Under the pieces are notes generated by a model. That model was not told where the DNA came from, ran no database searches, and saw only the letters and a program-made list of their open reading frames with translations. Position numbers and translations under genes: made by a program. Shown in pieces: positions 1 through 5,773 of a stretch of DNA of 5,933 nt (its first letter is position 1; each line of letters opens with the position of its first letter). Where the stretch lies: positions 1 through 5,933 of the forward strand of contig JACQAU010000130.1 of NCBI GenBank assembly GCA_016194835.1. The letters are read 5' to 3'. Source of the DNA: Deltaproteobacteria bacterium (GTDB lineage: Bacteria > Bdellovibrionota > UBA1018).

Positions 1-306
1 CTAAATTCTGATCATTCTGTAAGAGAACTGAAGGGTCACAAGAGGCCTTTAAATATCCTCAAAGATCGTTTAGAAGTTATTGCGGCTTTAGAAGCAGTGG
101 ATTTTGTGACTTGGTTTGGTGAGATAAATCCACTCAAAATTATATTAAAACTTAGACCAGATATTCTTGTAAAAGGTGGCGATTGGGATACAACTAAAAT
201 GGTTGGCGCTAAAGAAGTTCTATCCTGGGGAGGGAAGGTTTTTTCACTTCCGTTTATAAAGGGCAAAAGCACTACACAGCTCATTAAGAAAATAATAAAA
301 CTTTGA
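1..306 (+). CDS. rfaE2: D-glycero-beta-D-manno-heptose 1-phosphate adenylyltransferase (partial, C-terminal part)
   Basis: The open frame enters from the left edge and ends at TGA 304-306, giving 101 residues. It matches the C-terminal two thirds of the nucleotidyltransferase domain of RfaE2/HldE. Family landmarks are LNSD near the start, KGxxRP at about residues 11-16, DRLEVIAALEAVDFV, the LRPDILVKGGDW block at about residues 53-64, and the end STTQLIKKI. Known role: transfer of AMP from ATP to heptose 1-phosphate to make ADP-heptose for the LPS inner core, in the cytoplasm. The N-terminal HxGH nucleotide-binding motif lies outside the window. It cannot be told here whether this is a separate RfaE2 or the C-terminal half of a bifunctional HldE fused to the kinase. 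The gene converges on the coiled-coil gene with 1 nt between stop codons. Confidence 0.9.
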   Translation, partial: LNSDHSVRELKGHKRPLNILKDRLEVIAALEAVDFVTWFGEINPLKIILKLRPDILVKGGDWDTTKMVGAKEVLSWGGKVFSLPFIKGKSTTQLIKKIIKL

Positions 307-320
307 TTTACGAAGTTTTA
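296..320 (+). terminator. Candidate hairpin terminator spanning two convergent stop codons
   Basis: TAAAACTT (296-303) pairs perfectly with AAGTTTTA (313-320). On the + strand RNA the stem can extend by a U-G and a G-C pair, leaving loop 306-310. It is followed by GTGTTTTTG on the + strand and by TTATTTTCTTAA on the minus strand, so it could act in both directions. Both stop codons (304-306 and 308-310) lie in the loop or inner stem. The stem has only one or two GC pairs, so it is weak. Confidence 0.4.
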
Positions 321-745
321 GTGTTTTTGTCCATCTCTTCTAGAGTTGCTTGATATTTTTCATGCATTTTTTCGAGTGTTTCTTCTTGCTTTTTCTTATA
401 CGCCTCAATGCGTGCAGACTCTCGCTCCCTGAGTTTATCAAATTCTTTTTCTTGCGCTTCTTTTTCTTGTGTGATTTCTTTTGAAAATCCTTTTCTTGTG
501 TCTGCTAAATCTTTTTCATAGTTTTCTTTTTTTCTAGAAAGTTCAACTTTATAAGCAGTTTCCAAATCATCTTCTTGCTTTTTATAAAACTGTTTCATAT
601 TTTCAATATCTTTTTTATGTTCTGAATCAATATTGTTCAGCGTATCTTGTTGTTGTGCTTTTCTTTGCAATAACGCTTGCTCAAAGCGCTCTTCTTCCGA
701 AGCAATCTGATTTCTTAAGGCGTTGTGAGAACTTTGGATGTCCAT
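308..745 (-). CDS. Small cytoplasmic coiled-coil protein, function unknown
   Basis: The 145-residue product is almost wholly K/E/Q-rich and predicted to be one long alpha-helical coiled coil, from about residue 10 to 138, with hydrophobic residues at heptad-like spacing. There is no signal peptide, membrane segment or proline, and no cysteine. No enzymatic motif is visible and I do not recognise a family. Such proteins are usually scaffolds, tethers or cytoskeletal elements, but nothing here selects among those. The start ATG has only a weak AAGAG directly upstream and no good Shine-Dalgarno. The gene follows the terminator of the exported-protein gene, so it probably has its own promoter in 746-800, where I see no convincing -10/-35 pair. 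It converges on the rfaE2 gene. Confidence 0.75.
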   Translation of the reverse strand: MDIQSSHNALRNQIASEEERFEQALLQRKAQQQDTLNNIDSEHKKDIENMKQFYKKQEDDLETAYKVELSRKKENYEKDLADTRKGFSKEITQEKEAQEKEFDKLRERESARIEAYKKKQEETLEKMHEKYQATLEEMDKNTKTS

Positions 746-777
746 ACTCTTATGTTATGTTATTTATTGTTTAAGAA

Positions 778-798
778 AATAGGCAATATATGCCTATT
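778..798 (-). promoter_or_regulatory. Perfect 8-bp inverted repeat upstream of the coiled-coil gene
   Basis: AATAGGCA (778-785), loop ATATA, then TGCCTATT (791-798). On the minus strand it is followed by TTCTTAA, so it could be a second, weaker terminator stem in tandem with the one at 799-835. Its symmetry and its place about 33 bp upstream of the coiled-coil start codon also fit an operator site. The sequence alone does not decide. Confidence 0.4.
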
Positions 799-835
799 AA
801 AAAACCCTCGTCTGGGGTTATGCCAAACGAGGGTT
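799..835 (-). terminator. Rho-independent terminator of the exported-protein gene
   Basis: AACCCTCGT (803-811) pairs with ACGAGGGTT (827-835). After one mismatch, TGG (813-815) pairs with CCA (823-825), leaving a 7-nt loop. Read on the minus strand, the GC-rich stem runs into six T residues (complement of 799-804). It lies 24 nt after the stop codon of the 860-1420 gene, the canonical position. Confidence 0.88.
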
Positions 836-859
836 GCATGATTGCGCATTGGGGTTAAA

Positions 860-1420
860 TTAACATCCAAAAAGTCCAAAGGTTAGTAATTTTAGGGCTG
901 CGCAAAGCACATCAATTGCTGCGCCTAATATTTCGCCACCAGCTTTTAAGAAAATAATATCTGAATTTTTTAGTACAACTACCGGCGTTTTGCTGATTTT
1001 GAATAATGTTTTTAATACTTCATTTGGCATATTAGCTACTAATGTAGCGCCTTCTTTGAGAGCATTGACAGCAGTTTTGACTGCAAACTCGGCAAGTTCT
1101 GTGGTTTGCACCAAAATGTCTTTGCCTAAGTGCATAGAGTTTTTTATGATTGGAAGTACAAAATTATTTACTTCCTCTCCTGTCAAAAGAACCATCTCTG
1201 TTGCAACATTGATGGGATAATGAGCCACTTCTGCTACATCTTTAGCTAATTGACCGGTTAAGATAATTGCTGCCCTTTCGGTCTTTAAAATTTTAAAACC
1301 GATTGCTTCAATTTTTACATCTACTGCTAATGGTGCTACTTTAAGCTCTAAAGCTTGTGCCATAGACGAAAATGCACCAAACAGACTAACGAACAATATT
1401 GTTAAGTATTTCTTTTTCAT
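860..1420 (-). CDS. Exported aliphatic, helix-rich protein of unknown function
   Basis: The product has 186 residues. The N-terminus is a classic Sec signal peptide: MKKK, a hydrophobic core at about residues 5-18, then SSMAQA with probable signal peptidase I cleavage after Ala23. The cleavage site has no lipobox cysteine. The mature part is rich in A, V, L, I and K and reads as a chain of amphipathic or hydrophobic helices (for example 84-125 and 143-183), with no catalytic motif I can name. Two cysteines occur, at residue 173 and at the C-terminal residue 186. A periplasmic or membrane-associated location is inferred. The start is firm: AGGAGGGT lies 3 nt upstream of the ATG (core AGGAGG at 5 nt). 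A candidate promoter lies just upstream and a strong terminator follows, so it can be transcribed alone. The reading frame is well supported; the function is not recognised. Confidence 0.85.
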   Translation of the reverse strand: MKKKYLTILFVSLFGAFSSMAQALELKVAPLAVDVKIEAIGFKILKTERAAIILTGQLAKDVAEVAHYPINVATEMVLLTGEEVNNFVLPIIKNSMHLGKDILVQTTELAEFAVKTAVNALKEGATLVANMPNEVLKTLFKISKTPVVVLKNSDIIFLKAGGEILGAAIDVLCAALKLLTFGLFGC

Positions 1421-1423
1421 ATT

Positions 1424-1431
1424 ACCCTCCT
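1424..1431 (-). promoter_or_regulatory. Strong Shine-Dalgarno of the exported-protein gene
   Basis: The minus strand reads AGGAGGGT three bases before the ATG at 1418-1420 (core AGGAGG at 5 nt). It is among the best ribosome-binding sites in the window and fixes the start; high expression is a reasonable inference. Confidence 0.85.
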
Positions 1432-1447
1432 AATAGGTTTCAAGTTT

Positions 1448-1475
1448 TTCATATCGTCTGAGTTAAACTTTTCAA
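1448..1475 (-). promoter_or_regulatory. Candidate sigma70-type promoter for the exported-protein gene
   Basis: The minus strand has TTGAAA (1470-1475) as -35 (5/6 matches) and TATGAA (1448-1453) as -10 (4/6) with a 16-nt spacer. The predicted leader would be about 20 nt and carry the AGGAGG site. The remaining upstream gap, 1476-1565, shows no gene. A very similar element precedes the four-helix membrane protein gene. Confidence 0.4.
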
Positions 1476-1565
1476 ACGATTTGTGATGTTATGTTTACCT
1501 TGAATTCAGCTGCGTGTTCAATAACGCAAGTTGACAAATAATATAGAAAAGTGTCAGACGGTGGG

Positions 1566-2093
1566 CTATCTGCTACCCTCAATACCGCCGCGTAGCACAC
1601 GATCAAAAAATGCTACCGAAATCAAAGCAAATCCAAATGCTAGACACAAAGGTAAAGTAGCTCCTGATCTTATTTCTGCTGCTAGTACCTGTGGTATTGA
1701 TTGAATAAAAAGATTACAAATAAAAATCCAGGTAAAAATTCCCCACACTAGGCCCATAACTAAAAGAGGAAAAAACGAATTTGTCCAAGTGAAATGAGAA
1801 AAAACCACCCCTAAAATTAGTGACATGCCTTCGTAAAATAAAAATCCAGTAAAAATGAAGTTACTATAAAACCCTATTTCTGTAGCATTGGCCCCTAACA
1901 CGGGTAACGCCCCAAGCTTTAAAAAAAACCAGATTTCATGTCCAGAATAATAACAATAAAGAGAGCCAATAATGATAACAACTGCTCCAGATAAAAGTCC
2001 ACTCATTGCTCCAGCCAGCCAGCGAAGTGGATCAAATCTTAACCATTTTTGCACCATATTGATATCTTGCATATCTTGTGTAGTTTCTGTCAT
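1566..2093 (-). CDS. Four-helix integral membrane protein of unknown function
   Basis: The protein has 175 residues from the chosen start (MTETTQDM). The N-terminus of about 24 residues is polar and probably cytoplasmic. It is followed by four hydrophobic segments at roughly 25-49, 77-100, 107-129 and 145-164, and a short basic tail. Small residues recur in the helices (G, A, S), and a conserved-looking IQSIPQVLAAEIRSGATLP loop precedes helix 4. No transporter, enzyme or secretion family is recognised. A longer frame begins at ATG 2115-2117, but that codon has no Shine-Dalgarno. The start at 2091-2093 has AGGAGA 7 nt upstream, so I chose it. The gene lies 57 nt after the glycosyltransferase stop and may be both read through from it and transcribed from its own promoter. 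Confidence 0.8.
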   Translation of the reverse strand: MTETTQDMQDINMVQKWLRFDPLRWLAGAMSGLLSGAVVIIIGSLYCYYSGHEIWFFLKLGALPVLGANATEIGFYSNFIFTGFLFYEGMSLILGVVFSHFTWTNSFFPLLVMGLVWGIFTWIFICNLFIQSIPQVLAAEIRSGATLPLCLAFGFALISVAFFDRVLRGGIEGSR

Positions 2094-2100
2094 TTTTTTA

Positions 2101-2106
2101 TCTCCT
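2101..2106 (-). promoter_or_regulatory. Shine-Dalgarno that decides the membrane-protein start
   Basis: The minus strand reads AGGAGA, then seven bases (TAAAAAA), then ATG at 2091-2093. The upstream in-frame ATG at 2115-2117 lies before this site and has none of its own, so the shorter 175-residue product is preferred. Confidence 0.75.
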
Positions 2107-2112
2107 GGGTTG

Positions 2113-2140
2113 TTCATATCAGAATTAAGACTTGTGGCAA
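2113..2140 (-). promoter_or_regulatory. Candidate promoter for the four-helix membrane protein gene
   Basis: The minus strand has TTGCCA (2135-2140, 5/6 to the -35 consensus), a 16-nt spacer and TATGAA (2113-2118, 4/6 to the -10). A transcript starting about 7 nt downstream would begin at or near the AGGAGA site. It would exclude the upstream ATG at 2115-2117, in agreement with the start chosen. The -10 context GATATGAANAAC is shared with the candidate promoter at 1448-1475. Confidence 0.35.
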
Positions 2141-2150
2141 AATAAAAATT

Positions 2151-3404
2151 TCATTTCTTATCCTGTGGTAAAAGTCGATACACTATTCCATAGTCACCTT
2201 CCGGTGCCCCCCCTTTGATATGAATATAGCCGAGAAAGCCAATAGTGAAAATCAACTGACTAACCCAAATTATCCATAGTAGGTGTTTGCTTTTTTTGAA
2301 ATTGATTAATACTTGTCTAGCTAGAAAAACCCACTGCATAGGAAAAGTTACAATAAAATAATGCATGTAAATTGTAAAACCACATATAGCCATGATAGCT
2401 CCGGAACCAAAAAAATAAGCATTTTGTAGCATTACTGTATTATTTTCTTTGCCATAAAAGAAATATAAGACACTTCTTTTATTTTTATATAAATTGTAAA
2501 TAATTTTACAAATAATACAAACGCCAGATATAACAAGCAAGAAATAGATCAGTTTAAAAAAATAAGTTTTTTGACTAAAAATAATAGGATATGTCAGAAA
2601 ATCTACAAAATGATTACCCAGGCTGTATTTTAAATTCACACCCAAAGCCCCGGTCACCCAGCGCATCCAATAAGATGTGTCAGTAAATTTTGTAAGCTCC
2701 CAGCTGTGGTTAAATGCCTTTTGAATTTCAGGGTATGCAAAAATATGATAAATCCACGGCAGCATAGGAACAATGCCGACAAGAGTGCCCATAAACCAGT
2801 AAAAAAATTTTATACTTTTTCTAGACAGTAAAATCCATACACAAACACTTGCAAACAGAAAAAATCCTGACATATGGATTTGGCCCAGCACTATTCCAAG
2901 CAATCCACAGAAAAAAGCTCCTGTTTTTGTGTGTTTTTTCCAAAAACTCATTAAAAAAAGTACACAAAAAAAAGGCAACAATTCTTGTTGCCATATTTTC
3001 TTTGAAAACAACACTGCAAATGGATTTATAGCAGTTAGTGCCAACCCCCAAAGCCACATTTCTTTTTCTGGCGGGATGATAAATTTTAAAATAAAAAAAG
3101 CCAAAAGAAAAAGAGCAATAACATTTATGATCTGTACTGCCCTAGTTAACTCAGCCGGCGTCTTTATGTGAAAAACTTTACCAAGTCCTATAAAAATCCA
3201 AAGACCTAATCCAGGATTTACCGTTCCCACACCAGAAGCCATGCCTATTAGAGGAAAATGCTCACTAACTCCAACTGTTTGTGTTTTGCCAAATATGTAT
3301 CTTTCATCATATTTATACTCTAAGTCTTCTATCCATATAAGACGTAGCAGGGCACCTAGAATTAATATAACTGGTAAAAATCTTTTCCAAAAAGGAGAGA
3401 GCAT
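2151..3404 (-). CDS. GT-C-type membrane glycosyltransferase (GT39/ArnT-like)
   Basis: This 417-residue polytopic protein has about nine to eleven hydrophobic segments. The first (about 9-25) is followed by an acidic pair in YDER (D33, E34). In PMT/ArnT-type GT-C enzymes, an acidic residue in the first extracytoplasmic loop is catalytic. Other family-like features are GQIHMSGFFLF (174-184), the YMHYFIVTFP segment (346-355) and a C-terminal GGAPEGDYGIVYR motif (398-410). Expected role: transfer of a sugar from a polyprenyl-phosphate donor to a protein, lipid A or glycan on the periplasmic face; donor and acceptor cannot be told. The start codon follows the reductase stop by 1 nt (TAA T ATG). 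It lacks a Shine-Dalgarno at normal distance, which suggests translational coupling. Length is short relative to ArnT or PMT enzymes and fits the compact bacterial PMT_2-like group. Confidence 0.8.
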   Translation of the reverse strand: MLSPFWKRFLPVILILGALLRLIWIEDLEYKYDERYIFGKTQTVGVSEHFPLIGMASGVGTVNPGLGLWIFIGLGKVFHIKTPAELTRAVQIINVIALFLLAFFILKFIIPPEKEMWLWGLALTAINPFAVLFSKKIWQQELLPFFCVLFLMSFWKKHTKTGAFFCGLLGIVLGQIHMSGFFLFASVCVWILLSRKSIKFFYWFMGTLVGIVPMLPWIYHIFAYPEIQKAFNHSWELTKFTDTSYWMRWVTGALGVNLKYSLGNHFVDFLTYPIIFSQKTYFFKLIYFLLVISGVCIICKIIYNLYKNKRSVLYFFYGKENNTVMLQNAYFFGSGAIMAICGFTIYMHYFIVTFPMQWVFLARQVLINFKKSKHLLWIIWVSQLIFTIGFLGYIHIKGGAPEGDYGIVYRLLPQDKK

Positions 3405-3405
3405 A

Positions 3406-4110
3406 TTATTTATAATAAATTTCCTGATGCATAGACTCTTTAGTCACACCATGATTTTTTAAAATTTCTTTTACTTCTTGGATCATTGCCCCATTGCCAC
3501 ATAGATAATATTCAGTTTCAAGCCAGCTAGAACCAAATGCACGCAGGTAGTCTGTAACACGCCCTTTAAAGCCAGTCCATGTTGCAGATGGGTGAGAAAG
3601 AGCTGGAATCCATTTAATATCACTTTTATTTTGAAAATCCTCTTTATAGATGATTTCAGATTCGTCTCTTATGCCAAATAAACAGAATGTTGAAATAGGC
3701 GGTTGTTCTATAAATGATTTCGAAAAAACCATAGAACGAAAAGGTGCAACACCAGTGCCTGTTGCAACAAAACACACCCGTTTATTGTGTTTTGGTTTAT
3801 ATATAAAATCACCATATGGGGCATAAATGCTGAAATTTTCACCTGGATGCAGTTCTGACATATAAGCCGTTCCGGGTCCATGCTCTACTCTTTTAACACA
3901 AAGCTCAATAGGGCGCTTTTCAGAATGTGACGCAATGGAATAAGCCCGTCTCAAATCCCTCCCCTGTGGGCCAGCTTTTGGGATTACAACACTGATAAAC
4001 TGCCCCCCTTTGAAATCAAAAGGTTTGGTGACTTCAAAAGATAATTCAAAGACGGTAGGTGTAAGATATCTTACGGATTTTACAGTACAAATATAATCTT
4101 GGACAGACAT
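3406..4110 (-). CDS. Ferredoxin-NADP reductase-type FAD/NAD(P)H oxidoreductase
   Basis: The 234-residue protein has the two-domain FNR fold. The FAD domain (about 1-103) carries RRAYSIAS (54-61), the RxYS flavin motif, and HGPGTAYMSELHPGE (77-91). The nucleotide domain carries VATGTGVAPFRSM (115-127), the glycine-rich NAD(P) loop; KGRVTDYL (182-189); and YLCGNGAMI (202-210), the CGxxxM motif. It ends HQEIYYK. No 2Fe-2S or globin domain is fused, so it must pass electrons to, or take them from, a separate partner such as a ferredoxin, flavodoxin or oxygenase, none of which is encoded here. It is cytoplasmic or peripheral to the membrane. The start ATG has only a weak upstream AAGA. An 18-codon open frame ends 9 nt before it, and the glycosyltransferase begins 1 nt after its stop. 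The family call is firm; the partner and pathway are unknown. Confidence 0.88.
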   Translation of the reverse strand: MSVQDYICTVKSVRYLTPTVFELSFEVTKPFDFKGGQFISVVIPKAGPQGRDLRRAYSIASHSEKRPIELCVKRVEHGPGTAYMSELHPGENFSIYAPYGDFIYKPKHNKRVCFVATGTGVAPFRSMVFSKSFIEQPPISTFCLFGIRDESEIIYKEDFQNKSDIKWIPALSHPSATWTGFKGRVTDYLRAFGSSWLETEYYLCGNGAMIQEVKEILKNHGVTKESMHQEIYYK

Positions 4111-4119
4111 AGATCTTAA

Positions 4120-4176
4120 TTAGTAACAAGAACCATGTTGTTTTTCCATAGGCGAATATCTACCTCCACCGCCCAA
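4120..4176 (-). CDS. Possible 18-residue leader or small peptide (tentative)
   Basis: The 106-nt gap between the FecR and reductase genes holds a short frame from TTG 4174-4176 to TAA 4120-4122, encoding LGGGGRYSPMEKQHGSCY. AGGTGA (complement of 4181-4186) lies 4 nt before the TTG, a plausible ribosome-binding site. A 5-bp stem GATCT-TCT-AGATC (4190-4202) lies just upstream of that. The frame is the same as that of the reductase, which begins three codons after the TAA. It could be a real microprotein, a translational leader for the reductase, or chance. An overlapping GTG-started 22-codon frame also exists in the gap, which lowers confidence. Confidence 0.25.
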   Translation of the reverse strand: MGGGGRYSPMEKQHGSCY

Positions 4177-4216
4177 AAATTCACCTAAAGATCTAGAAGA
4201 TCATCAATAAGATAGT

Positions 4217-5773
4217 TTATTTCCCCTCTAATTTAACTTCAAACGCTGCTGGGGCACTAAAGGCGCTCTTTGCTGTTTCAGAGTAACTGCGAACTCGCCA
4301 AAAGAATTGTCCAGGCGAAACTGGTTTGAATACAAAAAAATTGTCTTTTAGGTCTTTTTGTAAAATAGGTTTTTTAAATTCAGATTCTGTAGAAATTTCT
4401 AAATTATAACCTTCAGTAAAACTAGTCTTTTGCCACGTGAGCAATACTTTACTATTAGCTTCTGTTAGATCCTTTTTTTGCATAATAGCCTTGTCTAAAG
4501 GCTTAACAAGTATTGGAGGTAGAAAATTAAAATTAAATTCAGTTGGGCTTGAACTGACAATAAATCCAGAAGGAAGTTTGGTAGAAATTTTATAATAAAT
4601 TTTTCCAGATATAATTTTTCCTTTATTAAAAGAATATGAGGTTTTGTCTGCTGTTTTCTCTAAAATCTTTTTATTTGCTTTTGGTGAATCAAAAATTTGT
4701 ATATTATAGTTTTTCGCTTCTTTGTATGGCTTCCATTGTAAGGTGATATCAAAAGTCTTTTTCCCAGACCCTAAGTATTTATTGCTCTGTATTAATTGTC
4801 CACCCACAAGTGGCGAAAGTACTTCTATCCCTTCAAATTCTGGATTAATTTTAAACCCGGAAAAATAGTTTTTCTCTTGAAACAAAGTACCGTCAGATTG
4901 TTTAAGTTCCCAACGATATCCCCCTGGTGATTTGATAGAAAGTGTTTCTTGACCACTACCTTGCTCATCTGATGCGACTTGTTTTTTATATATTTCTTGT
5001 ATTTTGAGTTCTCCATTTTCAGTTTTTTCAATCCGACTGAGCACAAGTAGTTGTCTTGAAACAGAAGATGGCTCAATTTTCCAAGTAAGTTCAACTTTTT
5101 TCTCTAAGATTTGAGTGTCTTTACTAATATGTAACATTTCTCCTTCTTTAGGTGTGAGAAGCTTGATCTCAACTCCCGCACTCACAGGAGGAGGTGGCGG
5201 TGGTGGCGCGACTGCCGTGGTTAGAAGTGCAAGCTCAGGTTTGGCCTTTATTAATGGAGCCTCTGAAACTTCCATTTTACTTTGTCTATCTTTTGTTAAG
5301 GAGATTACTTTGTCTCTTGATTTTAATTCAATTTTCATGTCTTTGGCTTGGCCTGTGACTTTACCAGCAACAACTAATATGGTAGCTGCTCTAGATATTC
5401 CTTGAAGCGATAGCTTAGACTCAAAACTTAAACGCACCATAGTATTTGGACCAAGCTCAATACTACCGCCGTCATTTAAGGTAACAGTAGCTGCACCGTT
5501 AGGATTTGTAACAATTGTATCAAAATTAAAAAGATCTTCTGTTTTTTCAATAGAACGAAATTCGATTTCTTGATTAAGTTGTCTTCTCACTAAGCCAGAT
5601 TTATCGCCTAATTTACCAACTTGAGTGATGCCCTGCTCTTCTTCCCAACCTAAAATATATTTACGAAGTGAAATTTCATTATAATAAATTAAAACAGATC
5701 CAGCAAAACATACCAGAGAGAACGTGAGCAGCGTTATTTCCCAAATTTTAAAATTCAAATTAGCTTTAGTCAT
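4217..5773 (-). CDS. Membrane-anchored FecR-domain protein with three fibronectin-III-like repeats
   Basis: The protein has 518 residues. A short cytoplasmic N-terminus leads into one hydrophobic segment (about 11-31), read as an uncleaved signal anchor with the rest in the periplasm. A FecR-type domain follows at about 50-160. Its core is DLFNFDTIVTNPNGAATVTL, then DGGSIELGPNTMVRL (101-115) and ILVVAGKVTG. A seven-proline linker (190-196) comes next. Then come three Ig/Fn3-like units at about 201-310, 314-416 and 419-516. Each opens with a P-containing strand (LLTPKEG, LSPLVGG, VKPLDKA), has a W strand (ELTWKI, TLQWKP, LLTWQK) and later a YRW, YYKI or FWRV strand. FecR domains often sense or relay envelope signals; the repeats suggest protein or glycan binding. 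The ATG overlaps the stop of the upstream phosphatase by 4 nt (ATGA), indicating coupling. No sigma factor or TonB receptor is adjacent in view. Confidence 0.85.
   Translation of the reverse strand: MTKANLNFKIWEITLLTFSLVCFAGSVLIYYNEISLRKYILGWEEEQGITQVGKLGDKSGLVRRQLNQEIEFRSIEKTEDLFNFDTIVTNPNGAATVTLNDGGSIELGPNTMVRLSFESKLSLQGISRAATILVVAGKVTGQAKDMKIELKSRDKVISLTKDRQSKMEVSEAPLIKAKPELALLTTAVAPPPPPPPVSAGVEIKLLTPKEGEMLHISKDTQILEKKVELTWKIEPSSVSRQLLVLSRIEKTENGELKIQEIYKKQVASDEQGSGQETLSIKSPGGYRWELKQSDGTLFQEKNYFSGFKINPEFEGIEVLSPLVGGQLIQSNKYLGSGKKTFDITLQWKPYKEAKNYNIQIFDSPKANKKILEKTADKTSYSFNKGKIISGKIYYKISTKLPSGFIVSSSPTEFNFNFLPPILVKPLDKAIMQKKDLTEANSKVLLTWQKTSFTEGYNLEISTESEFKKPILQKDLKDNFFVFKPVSPGQFFWRVRSYSETAKSAFSAPAAFEVKLEGK

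Noticed and set aside
1511..1528. Small hairpin TGCGT...ACGCA as a terminator of the four-helix membrane protein gene
   Set aside because: The stem is only 5 bp with an 8-nt loop and has no T-run on the minus strand. No convincing terminator is seen between 1476 and 1565.
1531..1536. Perfect TTGACA on the + strand as a -35 box
   Set aside because: No acceptable -10 lies 15-19 nt downstream, and no + strand gene follows.
1455..1560. Distant inverted repeat CGTCTGA / TCAGACG
   Set aside because: The arms are 7 bp and about 90 nt apart with no associated element; this is likely by chance.
2089..2117. Longer 183-residue start (MNNPGDKK) for the four-helix membrane protein
   Set aside because: That ATG has no Shine-Dalgarno and falls in a candidate -10 box. 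The ATG 24 nt downstream has AGGAGA at 7-nt spacing.
2821..3171. Several short frames on both strands inside the glycosyltransferase gene
   Set aside because: They overlap a well-supported membrane protein gene and have no domain, initiation signal or sensible composition.
4108..4200. N-terminal extension of the reductase through the in-frame upstream short frame
   Set aside because: An in-frame TAA at 4120-4122 separates them, and the reductase FAD domain is complete from the ATG at 4108-4110.
5115..5405. Plus-strand reading frame with a seven-glycine run
   Set aside because: It is the antisense shadow of the proline linker and FecR region of the 518-residue protein, with no ribosome-binding site of its own.
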